A stretch of 64,000 bases of DNA from Algoriphagus terrigena DSM 22685 (GTDB lineage Bacteria > Bacteroidota > Bacteroidia > Cytophagales > Cyclobacteriaceae), in assembly GCF_000429445.1 (NCBI RefSeq), contig NZ_AUBW01000023.1, forward strand, positions 40,098 through 104,097, written 5' to 3'. The notes beneath the pieces are model-generated. The model was not told where the DNA came from and did not search any database. It saw only the letters and a program-made list of their open reading frames with translations. Of this stretch, positions 8,724 to 17,835 are shown in pieces (positions within the stretch are counted from its first letter, which is position 1; every line of letters starts with the position of its first letter). The translations under genes were made by a program, and so were the position numbers.

Positions 8724-10022
8724 GTGGTCCTTTTAAGTGATGTCATTTTGGAAATACAGAAAAAACGCAAGCTGATTCGATACGCCAACCTATTGGATCA
8801 GCCGATCCGTCTCAGCCCGTTTTTGTTCAGCAGAGACTTTTTTCTTTGGGCCATCTTGGGTCTGATCGGCGGTACCATTGCGGGAGTCTACTGGATCGCT
8901 TTGGAGACGGTGACGCATTGGTTTGGAGTGTTTAAGGGTTGGGAGGTCGTGCCACTGATGACAATTGCAGGATTGCTGGCTGGCCTGGTGATCCACTTTA
9001 TCGGCGATCCGGGAGAGATTCATTTGATCGTAAACAACATCAGATTCAACAAGGGGAAACTCAATCCCAAAAACAATCCTTCAATGATCCTGTCCTCTCT
9101 GCTCTGTGTAGCCTCGGGAGGAAGCTTGGGCCCGGAGGCTCCGCTGGTTCAGGTGACTGGATCCACCGGAACTTGGCTTGGCAAGATGCTGCGCCTAAAA
9201 GGCGAGGCGCTGCGAACCTATAGCATAGCGGGGATGGCGTCGGGATTTACGGCACTGTTTGGTGCTCCGCTTGGAGGGAGCCTCTTTGCTCTGGAGATCC
9301 TGCATCACAAGCACATGATGGAGTACTATCGCGCTGTGATACCTGCCTTGGTTGCCAGCTGCTTCAGCTACGTGGTTTTTGCGCTCATTGTCCATCTCGG
9401 ATTGGGCCCCACGTGGGATTTTCCCAGCTATACTTATGGGGGAATTTTCGATTTTGGGTTTGCGGCTTTGGTGGGAATTGTCGCCTCTGCTGTCGCTTGG
9501 CTGTTTATTTATTGCACAAAAATCTGTAAGAAGCTCTTCGAGCAAAAGCCGCTGCCGATCTATGTCAAGACGACGATTGGTGGATTTTTACTAGGTTGGA
9601 TTTCCTTTTATTTGCCCATCACCCGATATTTTGGTCATCATGAGATCAACGAGCTGATCAGCCAAACCTTGACTTGGGAGGTGTTGGTAGCGGTGTTGCT
9701 CTTCAAGATCTTGGCCATCTCCATCACCGTGACGTCCGGCTGGAGAGGCGGATTTATCATCCCGCTATTTTTTGTAGGTACAGCACTTGGACTGTTGATT
9801 TGCCAGTTGTTTCCGGGCCTCAATATTACGTTAGTAATCGTGAGCTGCATGGCGGCGATCAATGCATGCGTGACCCGGACCCCGGTAAGCACCACGATTC
9901 TGTTAACTGTGCTGACAGGATTTGGACACTTCGTCCCGATCTTGATCGCGAGTATGACTGGGTATTTTTTGGCGCCCAAGATCCCGTTTATTCATTCTCA
10001 GCTTAAAGACACAAAAGAGTAG
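8724..10022 (+). CDS. ClC-family chloride channel or antiporter
   Basis: A 432-residue membrane protein with about ten hydrophobic segments. The ClC ion-pathway motifs are visible: GGSLGPEAP (about 132-140, with the gating Glu), FGAPLGGSLFALE (with a Glu at the position used by proton-coupled members) and SGWRGGFIIPLFF (about 339-351). There is no C-terminal CBS pair. ClC proteins move chloride, or exchange it for protons, across the inner membrane. The frame opens at a GTG at 8724 and I see no better start. It lies upstream of a potassium cluster, so a role in ion balance is plausible but not shown. Confidence 0.93.
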   Translation: MVLLSDVILEIQKKRKLIRYANLLDQPIRLSPFLFSRDFFLWAILGLIGGTIAGVYWIALETVTHWFGVFKGWEVVPLMTIAGLLAGLVIHFIGDPGEIHLIVNNIRFNKGKLNPKNNPSMILSSLLCVASGGSLGPEAPLVQVTGSTGTWLGKMLRLKGEALRTYSIAGMASGFTALFGAPLGGSLFALEILHHKHMMEYYRAVIPALVASCFSYVVFALIVHLGLGPTWDFPSYTYGGIFDFGFAALVGIVASAVAWLFIYCTKICKKLFEQKPLPIYVKTTIGGFLLGWISFYLPITRYFGHHEINELISQTLTWEVLVAVLLFKILAISITVTSGWRGGFIIPLFFVGTALGLLICQLFPGLNITLVIVSCMAAINACVTRTPVSTTILLTVLTGFGHFVPILIASMTGYFLAPKIPFIHSQLKDTKE

Positions 10023-10340
10023 GGGCTGAAAGGACTTCATGCGCTCGTTTGGCGATCGTGAGTTCGGCGGGTCATGGGGGTTTTCAAGCATGATTGGAGC
10101 GATTTTTTGAGCTGACAAAGATTTGTAAAGTCGGTCATCACGCACCTCCAGAGCGTGAATAATTTTCCACATCATGGCCAAAAAAAGTCCCTAGGACACG
10201 AATTCCCCTGTTTTATTTTGCTTTTCCCAAAAAAATAAAACTGCATTTCCACGGCCTTTTCGGGGCAGGGGCGCTGATTTTTAACGGCCGGCAGGGACTG
10301 GTATGGATATGGAATTGTCTTTATCCAAACCGGGGAAATT
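10023..10340. other. Gene-poor stretch with an AT-rich inverted repeat
   Basis: No convincing gene. One inverted repeat is visible, GTTTTATTTT at 10210-10219 paired with AAAATAAAAC at 10232-10241 (10-bp stem, 12-base loop). It may act as a weak terminator after the ClC gene, but there is no GC-rich stem. Confidence 0.4.
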
Positions 10341-10529
10341 ATGAAGGACAGCAATCCAGAAAACCCTTCACTCGAACTGCAGATCATCCGAAAATTATGT
10401 TTGGAGAGGAATCTGAAAATAGCAGGTGAAACTCCTGCTGCAGGATTTGTGCAGAAAAGCAAACGTCTGAAAATCCCGCTGCAGATAGATCCTGTGCCAC
10501 GCAGTGAGGGGTTGAGGTTGTCGCCTTAG
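10341..10529 (+). CDS. Doubtful 62-aa ORF
   Basis: The frame begins at an ATG after the purine-rich stretch CCGGGGAAATT and encodes a basic, soluble 62-residue peptide with no recognised domain. It has the same orientation as its neighbours and fills part of a 560-base gap. It may be spurious. Confidence 0.25.
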   Translation: MKDSNPENPSLELQIIRKLCLERNLKIAGETPAAGFVQKSKRLKIPLQIDPVPRSEGLRLSP

Positions 10530-10582
10530 TCTGAAGGTCTCCCCGAATTTTAAAGAGAATATCCATCTTAAATCCAAAGCAA

Positions 10583-10969
10583 ATGACCCTTGTTTTAATG
10601 AAAAGCAATTTGACAGTAGCGCTCACAAACTGTATCCGCGACTGTGCCGGTTTGATACGGAAGTTTGAAGCTGATCCAAAATCAGCGGTATATGTGACCA
10701 AGGCGATGGAATGCAGGGCCACCTGCTTGGAATGTCTGGAGGCCTATGAAGCGACCCAATTCGCAGTAAGAGGTCTTCTTCTCCATGCCGTGACCCATGC
10801 TTGCAACTCTTTCTTGAGGATGGCGCGATTTTCCGAAGATCAAACGATTCAGAAATGCATTGATTCTTGCCGGGCGGCTATTGAAGAATGTGGCCATCTG
10901 ACAGGTGATCAGGATTTTGCAACCTTTTTGTCTCCGACGGTTACAGCTTCGACAGCACGCTCCGCATGA
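10583..10969 (+). CDS. Cys-rich four-helix-bundle protein (Csp/DUF326-like)
   Basis: A 128-residue, mainly helical protein with regularly spaced Cys: NCIRDC, ECRATCLEC, HAC, KCIDSC and EECGHL. The pattern resembles the four-helix-bundle copper-storage (Csp, DUF326) proteins, which line a helical core with Cys to bind Cu(I). It has fewer Cys than a typical Csp, so a relative without strong copper loading is possible. There is no signal peptide, so it is cytoplasmic. A second ATG at 10598 (MKSNLTV) is an equally good start. It sits with other small proteins between a ClC gene and the kdp regulator, suggestive of a stress role (inference). Confidence 0.65.
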   Translation: MTLVLMKSNLTVALTNCIRDCAGLIRKFEADPKSAVYVTKAMECRATCLECLEAYEATQFAVRGLLLHAVTHACNSFLRMARFSEDQTIQKCIDSCRAAIEECGHLTGDQDFATFLSPTVTASTARSA

Positions 10970-11076
10970 TTCCTGCGCCCTTCAGTAGCACCAGGACATC
11001 TTCCGCTGTGTCAATGACCGCAGCGGATTTGATGGCCTATACTATTTACTCTTTGAAAACTTAAACTTCAACAGCC

Positions 11077-11244
11077 ATGAAAAACAAAGAAGCCAACAAG
11101 AAACCAGCTCCTACATATCAGAAAGTTAGAAAGGTGTCTCCTCTAGGAAATCTGGAACAAGAACCGCCGACTAGGAATGAGAAACCTCACAGCGAGTTTA
11201 TAGATGAAGAATCAAATATTACCAAAAAGAAGCCGGGCGCCTGA
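11077..11244 (+). CDS. Hypothetical 55-aa basic protein
   Basis: Open frame of 55 codons from ATG at 11077 to TGA at 11242-11244. The peptide starts MKNKEANKKPAPTYQKV and is very polar, rich in Lys, Glu, Pro and Asn, so it is probably disordered. The A-rich start region (AACAGCC then ATGAAAAACAAA) looks like other Bacteroidota starts. No family recognised. Same direction as its neighbours. Confidence 0.45.
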   Translation: MKNKEANKKPAPTYQKVRKVSPLGNLEQEPPTRNEKPHSEFIDEESNITKKKPGA

Positions 11245-11516
11245 AACCTGTGTTTTCGCTGGATGCGTGGAACGGCACAAAGCTGCTCGGATCTCGAATT
11301 CGATTTTTTTCAATTTTTTGGACCGCCTCCGAGCTATCGCCAGGCGACGGGGTAGCCTCACGGCTTTTTTGCAAACAGAAAATAAAAGTTTTTTCCTCTT
11401 AGGACTATCTGTCTTGAGAGCGGTAAAGTCACTTTTCTATTTGAAAGGAAGCGGCCCTTTTTGAAAAAACTCATCCGATTTGCCTTACTTCGCAGGCATC
11501 TAGGATTTGTAATCGC

Positions 11517-12869
11517 ATGAACAAGCTGATGGAAGGCACACTTTTGATAATCGATGACGAAAAAGATATCCGCAATCTGCTGGCTAAAATGTTGGAGTAC
11601 GAAGGATATACCGTTCGATCCGCTGAGACTGCGAAAGCAGGGATGCGGATACTCGGTGAAACCCCGATCTATGTCGTGCTCTGCGATGTCAAACTTCCTG
11701 ACGCAAAAGGTGTCGAGCTGGCTGGGGAGATCAAGTCCGTCTCCCCAGAGACGGAGATTATCTGTCTGACGGCGTACGGCAATATACCGGATGGCATCCA
11801 AGCGATGAAAAACGGAGCTTTCGATTACCTGGTCAAGGGAGATGACAACGACAAGATCATCCCGCTGGTAAGCCGGGCCTACGAAAAGGCAGGATTGCAG
11901 TTTCGCATCCGAGAGCTAGAAAACAAGATGGTTCGGAAGTTTGGGTTTGAGCAGATTATCGGAGATTCACCCTTTATCAAGCAAGCAATCTCTCTCGCCC
12001 AAAAAGTCGCTCCTTCCGACGCCACGGTACTTCTGACGGGGTCTACCGGCACAGGAAAGGAAGTTTTTGCACATGCGATCCATGCTGCCAGCACGAGGGT
12101 CAACCGGAATTTTGTGGCCGTGAATTGCAGCGCTTTTGGAAAAGATCTACTCGAAAGTGAGCTTTTTGGCTACAAAACAGGCGCATTTACCGGTGCGACT
12201 AAAGACAAAAAAGGCCTGTTTGAGGAAGCCAATCAAGGCACAATCTTCCTGGACGAAATAGGAGAGCTTGATCAGGATCTTCAGGCAAAGCTCCTGCGTG
12301 TGCTGGAATCGGGGACTTTTTTGAAACTGGGAGATACCAAGGAAACTCAGGTGAACGTCCGCATCATTGCTGCCACTAACCGTGATTTGGAAGAAGAGAG
12401 CAGCACGGGCAGATTTAGAGAAGACCTATTTTATAGACTTTCCGTTTTTCAGATCAAGCTTCCCTCACTCAACGACCGAAGAGAGGATATCCCGCTGCTG
12501 ACGGAACACTTTGCCGCTCAGTTTGGACTTAAAACAGGCAAAAAGATTCAGGGGATTTCCAAAGAGTACAGCGATGCACTGAAGAAGCATTCCTGGAGGG
12601 GAAATATCCGCGAACTCCGCAACATTGTAGAAAGATCCGTGATTCTCTGCGATGGAGATACACTGACCAAGGATCTTCTACCGCTTGATTTTGACAAGTC
12701 CAAATCCGGAAGCGTGAGTGGAATATTTGACTTGAAGGAAGTCGAAAAGCAGCATCTCAAGATGGTCCTGGGCCACACAGGCGGCAACAAAACCAAGGCA
12801 GCCAATCTGCTGGGAATCGGCCTGTCTACGCTTTATCGTAAGATGGAGGAGTTTAACATCACCGCCTGA
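11517..12869 (+). CDS. Sigma-54-dependent response regulator (NtrC family), probable kdp regulator
   Basis: A 450-residue regulator in three parts. The receiver (about 6-125) has the DD pair at 13-14, phospho-acceptor D57 and K107. The AAA+ domain (about 145-370) has Walker A GSTGTGKE (175-182), the sigma-54 contact loop GAFTGA (222-227) and Walker B FLDEIGE. A Fis-type helix-turn-helix closes the protein (NKTKAANLLGIGLSTLYRK). It activates RNA polymerase holding sigma-54. It stands directly before the kdp genes, where other bacteria have the OmpR-type KdpE, and the histidine kinase at 20140 is the obvious partner. A second start (MEGTLL) is possible at 11529. Confidence 0.95.
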   Translation: MNKLMEGTLLIIDDEKDIRNLLAKMLEYEGYTVRSAETAKAGMRILGETPIYVVLCDVKLPDAKGVELAGEIKSVSPETEIICLTAYGNIPDGIQAMKNGAFDYLVKGDDNDKIIPLVSRAYEKAGLQFRIRELENKMVRKFGFEQIIGDSPFIKQAISLAQKVAPSDATVLLTGSTGTGKEVFAHAIHAASTRVNRNFVAVNCSAFGKDLLESELFGYKTGAFTGATKDKKGLFEEANQGTIFLDEIGELDQDLQAKLLRVLESGTFLKLGDTKETQVNVRIIAATNRDLEEESSTGRFREDLFYRLSVFQIKLPSLNDRREDIPLLTEHFAAQFGLKTGKKIQGISKEYSDALKKHSWRGNIRELRNIVERSVILCDGDTLTKDLLPLDFDKSKSGSVSGIFDLKEVEKQHLKMVLGHTGGNKTKAANLLGIGLSTLYRKMEEFNITA

Positions 12870-13187
12870 GGACTTCAAGAATCCAGCGAGTAAGATTTTC
12901 AGCATCGGCTAAAGCCAATTTTTTCCATTCTTTCAAAAGAAAGAAACTTAATTTTTCACTTAGGCTCACCGCGTCATTTTGGGAAACCACGTCATTTTGA
13001 AGTGGTTTTAGGATCGGCTAAATCCTTCTATTTTCTGATTTTTGAATTGTAACAGACTGTAATACAGTTTTTTAAAACTTATTTTTTACTGCGGTTGATT
13101 CCGGGGCATTTCATTTGGCATGCTGGGAGAAAATCCAGTCAGGAACATTATCAGAAACTTCCCGACTGACCAAAACTTTATCTCACC
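12870..13187 (+). promoter_or_regulatory. Leader region of the kdp operon with palindrome and direct repeats
   Basis: This 318-base gap contains a 13-base odd-centred palindrome, ACTGTAATACAGT (13056-13068). It also has a 10-base direct repeat CGTCATTTTG at 12972-12981 and 12990-12999, and two copies of ATCGGCTAAA (from 12904 and 13013). These are candidate sites for the NtrC-type regulator. A possible -24/-12 pair around 13103-13120 is off by one base in spacing and is not claimed. Confidence 0.4.
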
Positions 13188-13289
13188 ATGAATCTAATGA
13201 TGACAATTTCCATGCTCGTGCTCGGTCTGGCTTTATTCGGCATTTTCTACAGATCGCTGTGCTTCTTCCACCGGCTTCTCACCAACTGA
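13188..13289 (+). CDS. 33-aa membrane microprotein ahead of kdpF
   Basis: Open frame of 33 codons, ATG at 13188 to TGA at 13287-13289. The first 20 residues form one membrane helix (MNLMMTISMLVLGLALFGIF), followed by a short aromatic and basic tail (YRSLCFFHRLLTN). It lies between the NtrC-type regulator and kdpF. Similar tiny proteins occur before kdpF in other Bacteroidota in my memory, which suggests an extra small Kdp-associated subunit. That role is inference. It is too short for most gene callers. Confidence 0.55.
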   Translation: MNLMMTISMLVLGLALFGIFYRSLCFFHRLLTN

Positions 13290-13372
13290 CGATGGAAACA
13301 TTTAGCGCAAATACTAAAACGACCAAGCAAATCCACTTGCTTGATTCCCTGTCGACCTAATCAATTCCAAAA

Positions 13373-13450
13373 ATGATACTTCTCTTAATCCTCTCGGTGG
13401 CCACATTCGGCTACCTCTTTTATGCCATTGTTAAACCCGAAAAATTCTGA
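13373..13450 (+). CDS. kdpF: Potassium-transporting ATPase subunit KdpF
   Basis: A 25-residue single-helix peptide, MILLLILSVATFGYLFYAIV then KPEKF. The tail matches the KdpF hallmark (YALLRPEKF in Escherichia coli). KdpF is a small lipid-like stabilising subunit of the KdpFABC pump. The stop is followed by two bases and then the kdpA ATG, so the genes are tightly coupled. Confidence 0.88.
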   Translation: MILLLILSVATFGYLFYAIVKPEKF

Positions 13451-13452
13451 TT

Positions 13453-15147
13453 ATGAATACTGAAATTCTTGGAGTTTTCCTGATTTTCCTGCTTTCAGTC
13501 GGATTGGCTTGGCCGCTGGGAAAATACATCGTTAAAGTCTTCCGCGGCGAAAAAACCTGGACGGATTTTCTGTCTCCTCTGGAGCGGTTAATCTTTAAAA
13601 TATCGGGTATCGATCCGAACCAGCCCATGGATTGGAAGCAAAATATGAAAACGCTTCTTGGCATCAATGTGCTTTTTTTCGTCTTCGCCTTTCTAGCACT
13701 GGCGTTTCAGGGATCGCATCCCTTTTGGAATCCGGTGAATATCGGCAACTGGGAACCGACACTTGCATTCAATACGGCAGTGAGCTTCGCCACCAACACC
13801 AATTTGCAACATTACAGCGGGGAGAGTGGTGCTTCCTATTTCACCCAGCTGCTGGTGTTCTGCTGGCTGCAGTTTGTCAGTGCGGGCACTGGTATCGCCG
13901 CCTGCGCATTGCTGTTTCAGGGATTGAAAAACCGCACAGGCAGTAATCTGGGCAACTTTTATAACCTGATGGTGAAAAGCTGCACACGTATTCTGTTGCC
14001 ATTGGCGGTCGTACTGGCCGTGATCCTGATGGTAAACGGAACCACAGCAAACTTCGAAGGTCTTGCGGAAGTCACCACACTGGAAGGTGAAATTGTCCAA
14101 GTCGCCGGTGGCCCAACTGCCCCGATGGTTGCCATCAAGCAATTGGGTACCAACGGTGGTGGCTACTTCGGACCGAACTCCACCCATCCGTTTGAAAACC
14201 CGAATTACTTGACCAACATCGCTGAGAACGTCGCCATTCTACTCATTCCGATGGCGCTGGTATTTGCCTTTGGGTTTTTTCTCAATCGGAAGAAACTGGC
14301 CCTGATGTTCTTTGGAGTGATGACGGTACTCTTTATCACGTTTACCGCAGTGTCTGTTTCTGAAGAAATCAAAGGAAATCCAGCCATCGCAGCAATGGGA
14401 ATAGCCACTGATCAATCCAATATGGAGGGCAAAGAAGTCCGGTTTGGAGCTGCAGCTTCCTCGCTCTGGGGCGTCTCCACCACTGCCACCTCCAACGGTT
14501 CGGTCAACAGCATGCATGACAGTCATACACCCCTTTCCGGCGGAATATTCATGCTCGACATGTTTATCAACGCGGTGTATGGCGGAGTAGGAGTCGGCTT
14601 TATCAACTTCTTCCTTTTTGTCATCGTGGCGGTATTCATCGCTGGGCAGATGATCGGCCGTACTCCGGATCTCCTTGGGAAAAAGATAGAAGCCCGGGAA
14701 GTAAAGATTGCCGCGATGGTCGTCATCCTCCATCCACTGTTGATTTTGGTAGGCACAGCTATGTCAAGCTATGGAATCGTACAGGACCCCTCATTGGGCT
14801 GGCTGAAAAATCCCGGTTTCCATGGGTTCTCCGAGATGCTTTACGAAAATACCTCTGCGTCTGCAAACAATGGTTCCGGCTTCGAAGGCTTGGGCGACAA
14901 TACGCCGTTTTGGAATATTCTCACGGGCGTCATCATGCTGTTGGCGAGGTACATTCCCATCATTGGGCCACTAGCCATCGTAGGCTCTTTGTCTGTCAAA
15001 AATCCCGTACCCGCTACCGCCGGATCACTTCAGCTCGATAGCCCCGCATTTGCTACAGTGCTTATTTCGGTCATCGTCATCGTCGCGGCTTTGGCATTCT
15101 TTCCGGCCATGGTATTGGGGCCATTGGCGGAATATTACACCTTCTAA
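13453..15147 (+). CDS. kdpA: Potassium-transporting ATPase subunit A
   Basis: A 564-residue, roughly ten-helix membrane protein of the usual KdpA length. It belongs to the superfamily of K+ transporters with four pore-loop repeats. The selectivity-filter segments are visible: TNTNLQHYSGE, TNGGGYFGPNSTHPFENP, YGGVGVGFIN and NNGSGFEGLGDN. KdpA binds and passes K+ from the periplasmic side. Second gene of the kdpFABC operon, 10 bases before kdpB. Confidence 0.98.
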   Translation: MNTEILGVFLIFLLSVGLAWPLGKYIVKVFRGEKTWTDFLSPLERLIFKISGIDPNQPMDWKQNMKTLLGINVLFFVFAFLALAFQGSHPFWNPVNIGNWEPTLAFNTAVSFATNTNLQHYSGESGASYFTQLLVFCWLQFVSAGTGIAACALLFQGLKNRTGSNLGNFYNLMVKSCTRILLPLAVVLAVILMVNGTTANFEGLAEVTTLEGEIVQVAGGPTAPMVAIKQLGTNGGGYFGPNSTHPFENPNYLTNIAENVAILLIPMALVFAFGFFLNRKKLALMFFGVMTVLFITFTAVSVSEEIKGNPAIAAMGIATDQSNMEGKEVRFGAAASSLWGVSTTATSNGSVNSMHDSHTPLSGGIFMLDMFINAVYGGVGVGFINFFLFVIVAVFIAGQMIGRTPDLLGKKIEAREVKIAAMVVILHPLLILVGTAMSSYGIVQDPSLGWLKNPGFHGFSEMLYENTSASANNGSGFEGLGDNTPFWNILTGVIMLLARYIPIIGPLAIVGSLSVKNPVPATAGSLQLDSPAFATVLISVIVIVAALAFFPAMVLGPLAEYYTF

Positions 15148-15157
15148 TTCTTGAATT

Positions 15158-17191
15158 ATGTCAGATAACAATACTTCTCTGTTTAGCGCGGAGACTTTCA
15201 GTCAGGCGGTAGGGCAGTCTTTTGCGAAGCTCAATCCGGTCTTGATGATCAAAAACCCAGTGATGTTCACTGTGGAGATCGGTACCGCGATCATGTTGGT
15301 GGTGACCGTCCTGTCGGGACTTTCCAGTCACGATAGCCTCGGCGATCTTGGATACAATGCAGTCATCACTTTGATACTTTTCCTCACCGTATTGTTTGGG
15401 AATTTTGCAGAAGCAATCGCTGAGGCAAGGGGGAAAGCGCAGGCAGATACGCTGCGAAAAACCAGAAGAGACACCCTGGCTAAACTGCTCAATAAGGACG
15501 GATCGATCTCCGAGACAAGCTCTGCGGATCTGAAAAAAGGAGACGTTTTCGTCGCCATCGCCGGAGACGTAATTCCAGCAGACGGCGAGATCATCGAAGG
15601 CCTCGCATCCATCGACGAGTCAGCGATCACAGGGGAATCTGCGCCTGTGATCCGTGAGGCTGATACGGATCGCAACAGCGTGATCGGCGGTACCAAAGTG
15701 CTGTCAGACCAAATTAAGGTGCAGGTAGTGACTGAGCCGGGAGAGAGCTTTCTGGACAAGATGATCTCGCTCGTGGAAGGTGCCAATCGCCAGAAGACAC
15801 CCAATGAAATCGCGCTGACGATCCTGCTGGCGAGTTTCACCCTTATATTTCTGATCGTCACGGTGACCTTGAAGCCCTTTGCAGATTTCGCCAACGCGCC
15901 GATCACGATCGCGGCGCTGGTATCACTGTTCGTTTGTCTGATCCCCACCACGATTGGGGGACTGCTTTCATCGATCGGGATCGCAGGCATGGACCGTGCG
16001 CTCCGGGCCAATATCATAGCCAAATCAGGCAAGGCCGTAGAAACTGCCGGAGATATCGATACGCTCTTGCTGGACAAGACCGGTACGATCACCATCGGAA
16101 ACAGAAAGGCGACCAGCTTCTCCCACCTGGAGGAAATAAGCGACAAGAAGTTTGCGGAATTGTGTGTGATCAGTTCACTCGCTGACAGTACTCCGGAAGG
16201 CAAGTCCATTATCGAGCTGGCAAAGCGACAGGATATTACGGTAGCAAAAGAGTCAATAGGGGAGGCTTTATTTATCAAGTTCAGTGCAGAGACCCGGATG
16301 AGCGGAGTGGACTTGGTAGATGGTAGAAAAATCCGCAAAGGAGCGTGGGACGCGATCTCCAGATGGTCTGAAAACAAGGACGATCTGGCGAAGCTGGAGG
16401 CAAAAGTGACCGAAATCGCCAACAACGGAGGAACTCCTTTGGCTTTGGCTGTGGATAGAAAAGCCCTCGGGGTCATCCAACTGGAAGACATCATCAAGCC
16501 GGGAATTCAGGAGCGTTTCGAGCGCCTGCGAAAGATGGGTGTGAAGACCGTGATGGTCACCGGTGACAATCCGCTCACGGCGGCTTTCATTGCCAAAAAA
16601 GCTGGCGTAGACGACTTCATCGCAGAGGCAAAGCCTGAGGATAAAATGAATTACATCAAAGAAGAGCAGCGCCTCGGCAAACTCGTCGCCATGATGGGTG
16701 ACGGGACCAATGACGCTCCGGCTCTTGCGCAGGCCGACGTGGGAGTGGCCATGAACAGCGGTACGCAAGCTGCCAAAGAAGCTGCCAATATGGTGGATCT
16801 GGACAGTGATCCGACCAAGCTGCTGGAGGTGATCGAGATCGGAAAGCAGTTGCTGATTACACGCGGCAATGTGACCACGTTCTCTATTGCGAATGACGTG
16901 GCGAAATATTTCGCAATTGTTCCTGCATTGTTTGCCGCGGCTATTCCCGGCTTGAACGCCCTGAATATCATGAATCTCTCCACGCCGGAGTCGGCCATTC
17001 TTTCGGCAGTTATCTTCAATGCGATCATCATTCCGATGTTGATTCCGCTGGCATTGAGTGGTGTGAAGTACCGGCCCGTTGGTGCCTCTGCTTTGCTGAC
17101 CAGAAACTTGTTGGTTTACGGTCTGGGAGGAGTCATTGTGCCTTTTATCGGAATCAAGTTGATTGATCTGGTGGTCAGTCTGGCACTTTAA
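15158..17191 (+). CDS. kdpB: Potassium-transporting ATPase subunit B (P-type ATPase)
   Basis: A 677-residue P-type ATPase with all catalytic signatures: TGESAP in the actuator domain, phosphorylated Asp306 in DKTGTITIGN, and the hinge motif GDGTNDAPALAQADVGVAM. KdpB hydrolyses ATP to drive K+ uptake through the KdpA/KdpB tunnel. It has seven membrane segments in the family, and several are visible here (about 35-80, 220-275, 585-677). No defects seen. Confidence 0.98.
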   Translation: MSDNNTSLFSAETFSQAVGQSFAKLNPVLMIKNPVMFTVEIGTAIMLVVTVLSGLSSHDSLGDLGYNAVITLILFLTVLFGNFAEAIAEARGKAQADTLRKTRRDTLAKLLNKDGSISETSSADLKKGDVFVAIAGDVIPADGEIIEGLASIDESAITGESAPVIREADTDRNSVIGGTKVLSDQIKVQVVTEPGESFLDKMISLVEGANRQKTPNEIALTILLASFTLIFLIVTVTLKPFADFANAPITIAALVSLFVCLIPTTIGGLLSSIGIAGMDRALRANIIAKSGKAVETAGDIDTLLLDKTGTITIGNRKATSFSHLEEISDKKFAELCVISSLADSTPEGKSIIELAKRQDITVAKESIGEALFIKFSAETRMSGVDLVDGRKIRKGAWDAISRWSENKDDLAKLEAKVTEIANNGGTPLALAVDRKALGVIQLEDIIKPGIQERFERLRKMGVKTVMVTGDNPLTAAFIAKKAGVDDFIAEAKPEDKMNYIKEEQRLGKLVAMMGDGTNDAPALAQADVGVAMNSGTQAAKEAANMVDLDSDPTKLLEVIEIGKQLLITRGNVTTFSIANDVAKYFAIVPALFAAAIPGLNALNIMNLSTPESAILSAVIFNAIIIPMLIPLALSGVKYRPVGASALLTRNLLVYGLGGVIVPFIGIKLIDLVVSLAL

Positions 17192-17209
17192 TTTTAACTA
17201 TTCTAAAAT

Positions 17210-17782
17210 ATGAAATCATTAAGAACAGTATTGGGATTGGGACTTTGTACTCTTGTCTTGTTTGGAATCCTGTATCCGCTGGCCATGGTCGGTATTGGAA
17301 AAGTAATGCCTGAGCGCTCGGCCGGAAATCCGATTTTCCGCGAAGGTACATTGGTAGGCTTTGAGCAGATCGGTCAGTCATTTACGAGCCCCGAATATTT
17401 TTGGGGAAGACCTTCGGCGGTAGAATATAATGCCGCGTCTACAGGTGGATCGAATTTTGGGCCAACCAACCCCGAATTCCTTGCGCTGGTGCAGGAGAGA
17501 ATTGATGCGTTTCTCAGCTCCAATCCGGGATTGACGGCTGCCGATTTGCCGATAGAACTCATCACTGCGTCCGGCTCGGGATTAGATCCGCATATCACCA
17601 GACAAGGTGCCTTGATTCAGGCTTCTCGCGTTGCAAATGCCCGTGGAGTCAGCGAGGAGGCTTTGCAAAAGCTGATCGACACGCATACCGAAAAAGCGCT
17701 GTTTGGGATGTTTGGCCCTTCAGACCAAGTCAATGTACTTAAATTGAATCTGGCTGTGGATGAATTGACGGCTTCCAACTAG
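17210..17782 (+). CDS. kdpC: Potassium-transporting ATPase subunit C
   Basis: A 190-residue KdpC with one N-terminal membrane helix (about 7-28) and a periplasmic domain. Conserved blocks are IGQSFTSPEYFWGRPSA, SGGSNFGPTNPEF and SGSGLDPHIT. KdpC stabilises the complex and raises its affinity for ATP and K+. It is 18 bases after kdpB and only about 50 bases before the likely porin start, suggesting the operon continues. Confidence 0.97.
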   Translation: MKSLRTVLGLGLCTLVLFGILYPLAMVGIGKVMPERSAGNPIFREGTLVGFEQIGQSFTSPEYFWGRPSAVEYNAASTGGSNFGPTNPEFLALVQERIDAFLSSNPGLTAADLPIELITASGSGLDPHITRQGALIQASRVANARGVSEEALQKLIDTHTEKALFGMFGPSDQVNVLKLNLAVDELTASN

Positions 17783-17835
17783 CCGTGAACCTTCTTTCAG
17801 CCACTACCTATCCCGCTAATCACACTGTTATTCAA

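Noticed and set aside
11204..11464. 86-aa frame before the NtrC-type regulator
   Set aside because: Overlaps the 55-aa frame, has no good start context and a composition unlike a protein; the region reads better as a leader.
13103..13120. Possible sigma-54 (-24/-12) promoter for kdp
   Set aside because: GG and GC elements are separated by 11 rather than 10 bases; with the correct spacing the -12 element is GG, not GC.
13292..13360. 22-codon frame between the 33-aa peptide and kdpF
   Set aside because: Polar peptide without features and no clear start signal; cannot be separated from chance.
15328..16497. 389-aa frame antisense to kdpB
   Set aside because: Lies fully opposite an intact P-type ATPase gene; Ser/Ile-rich composition is typical of a shadow frame.
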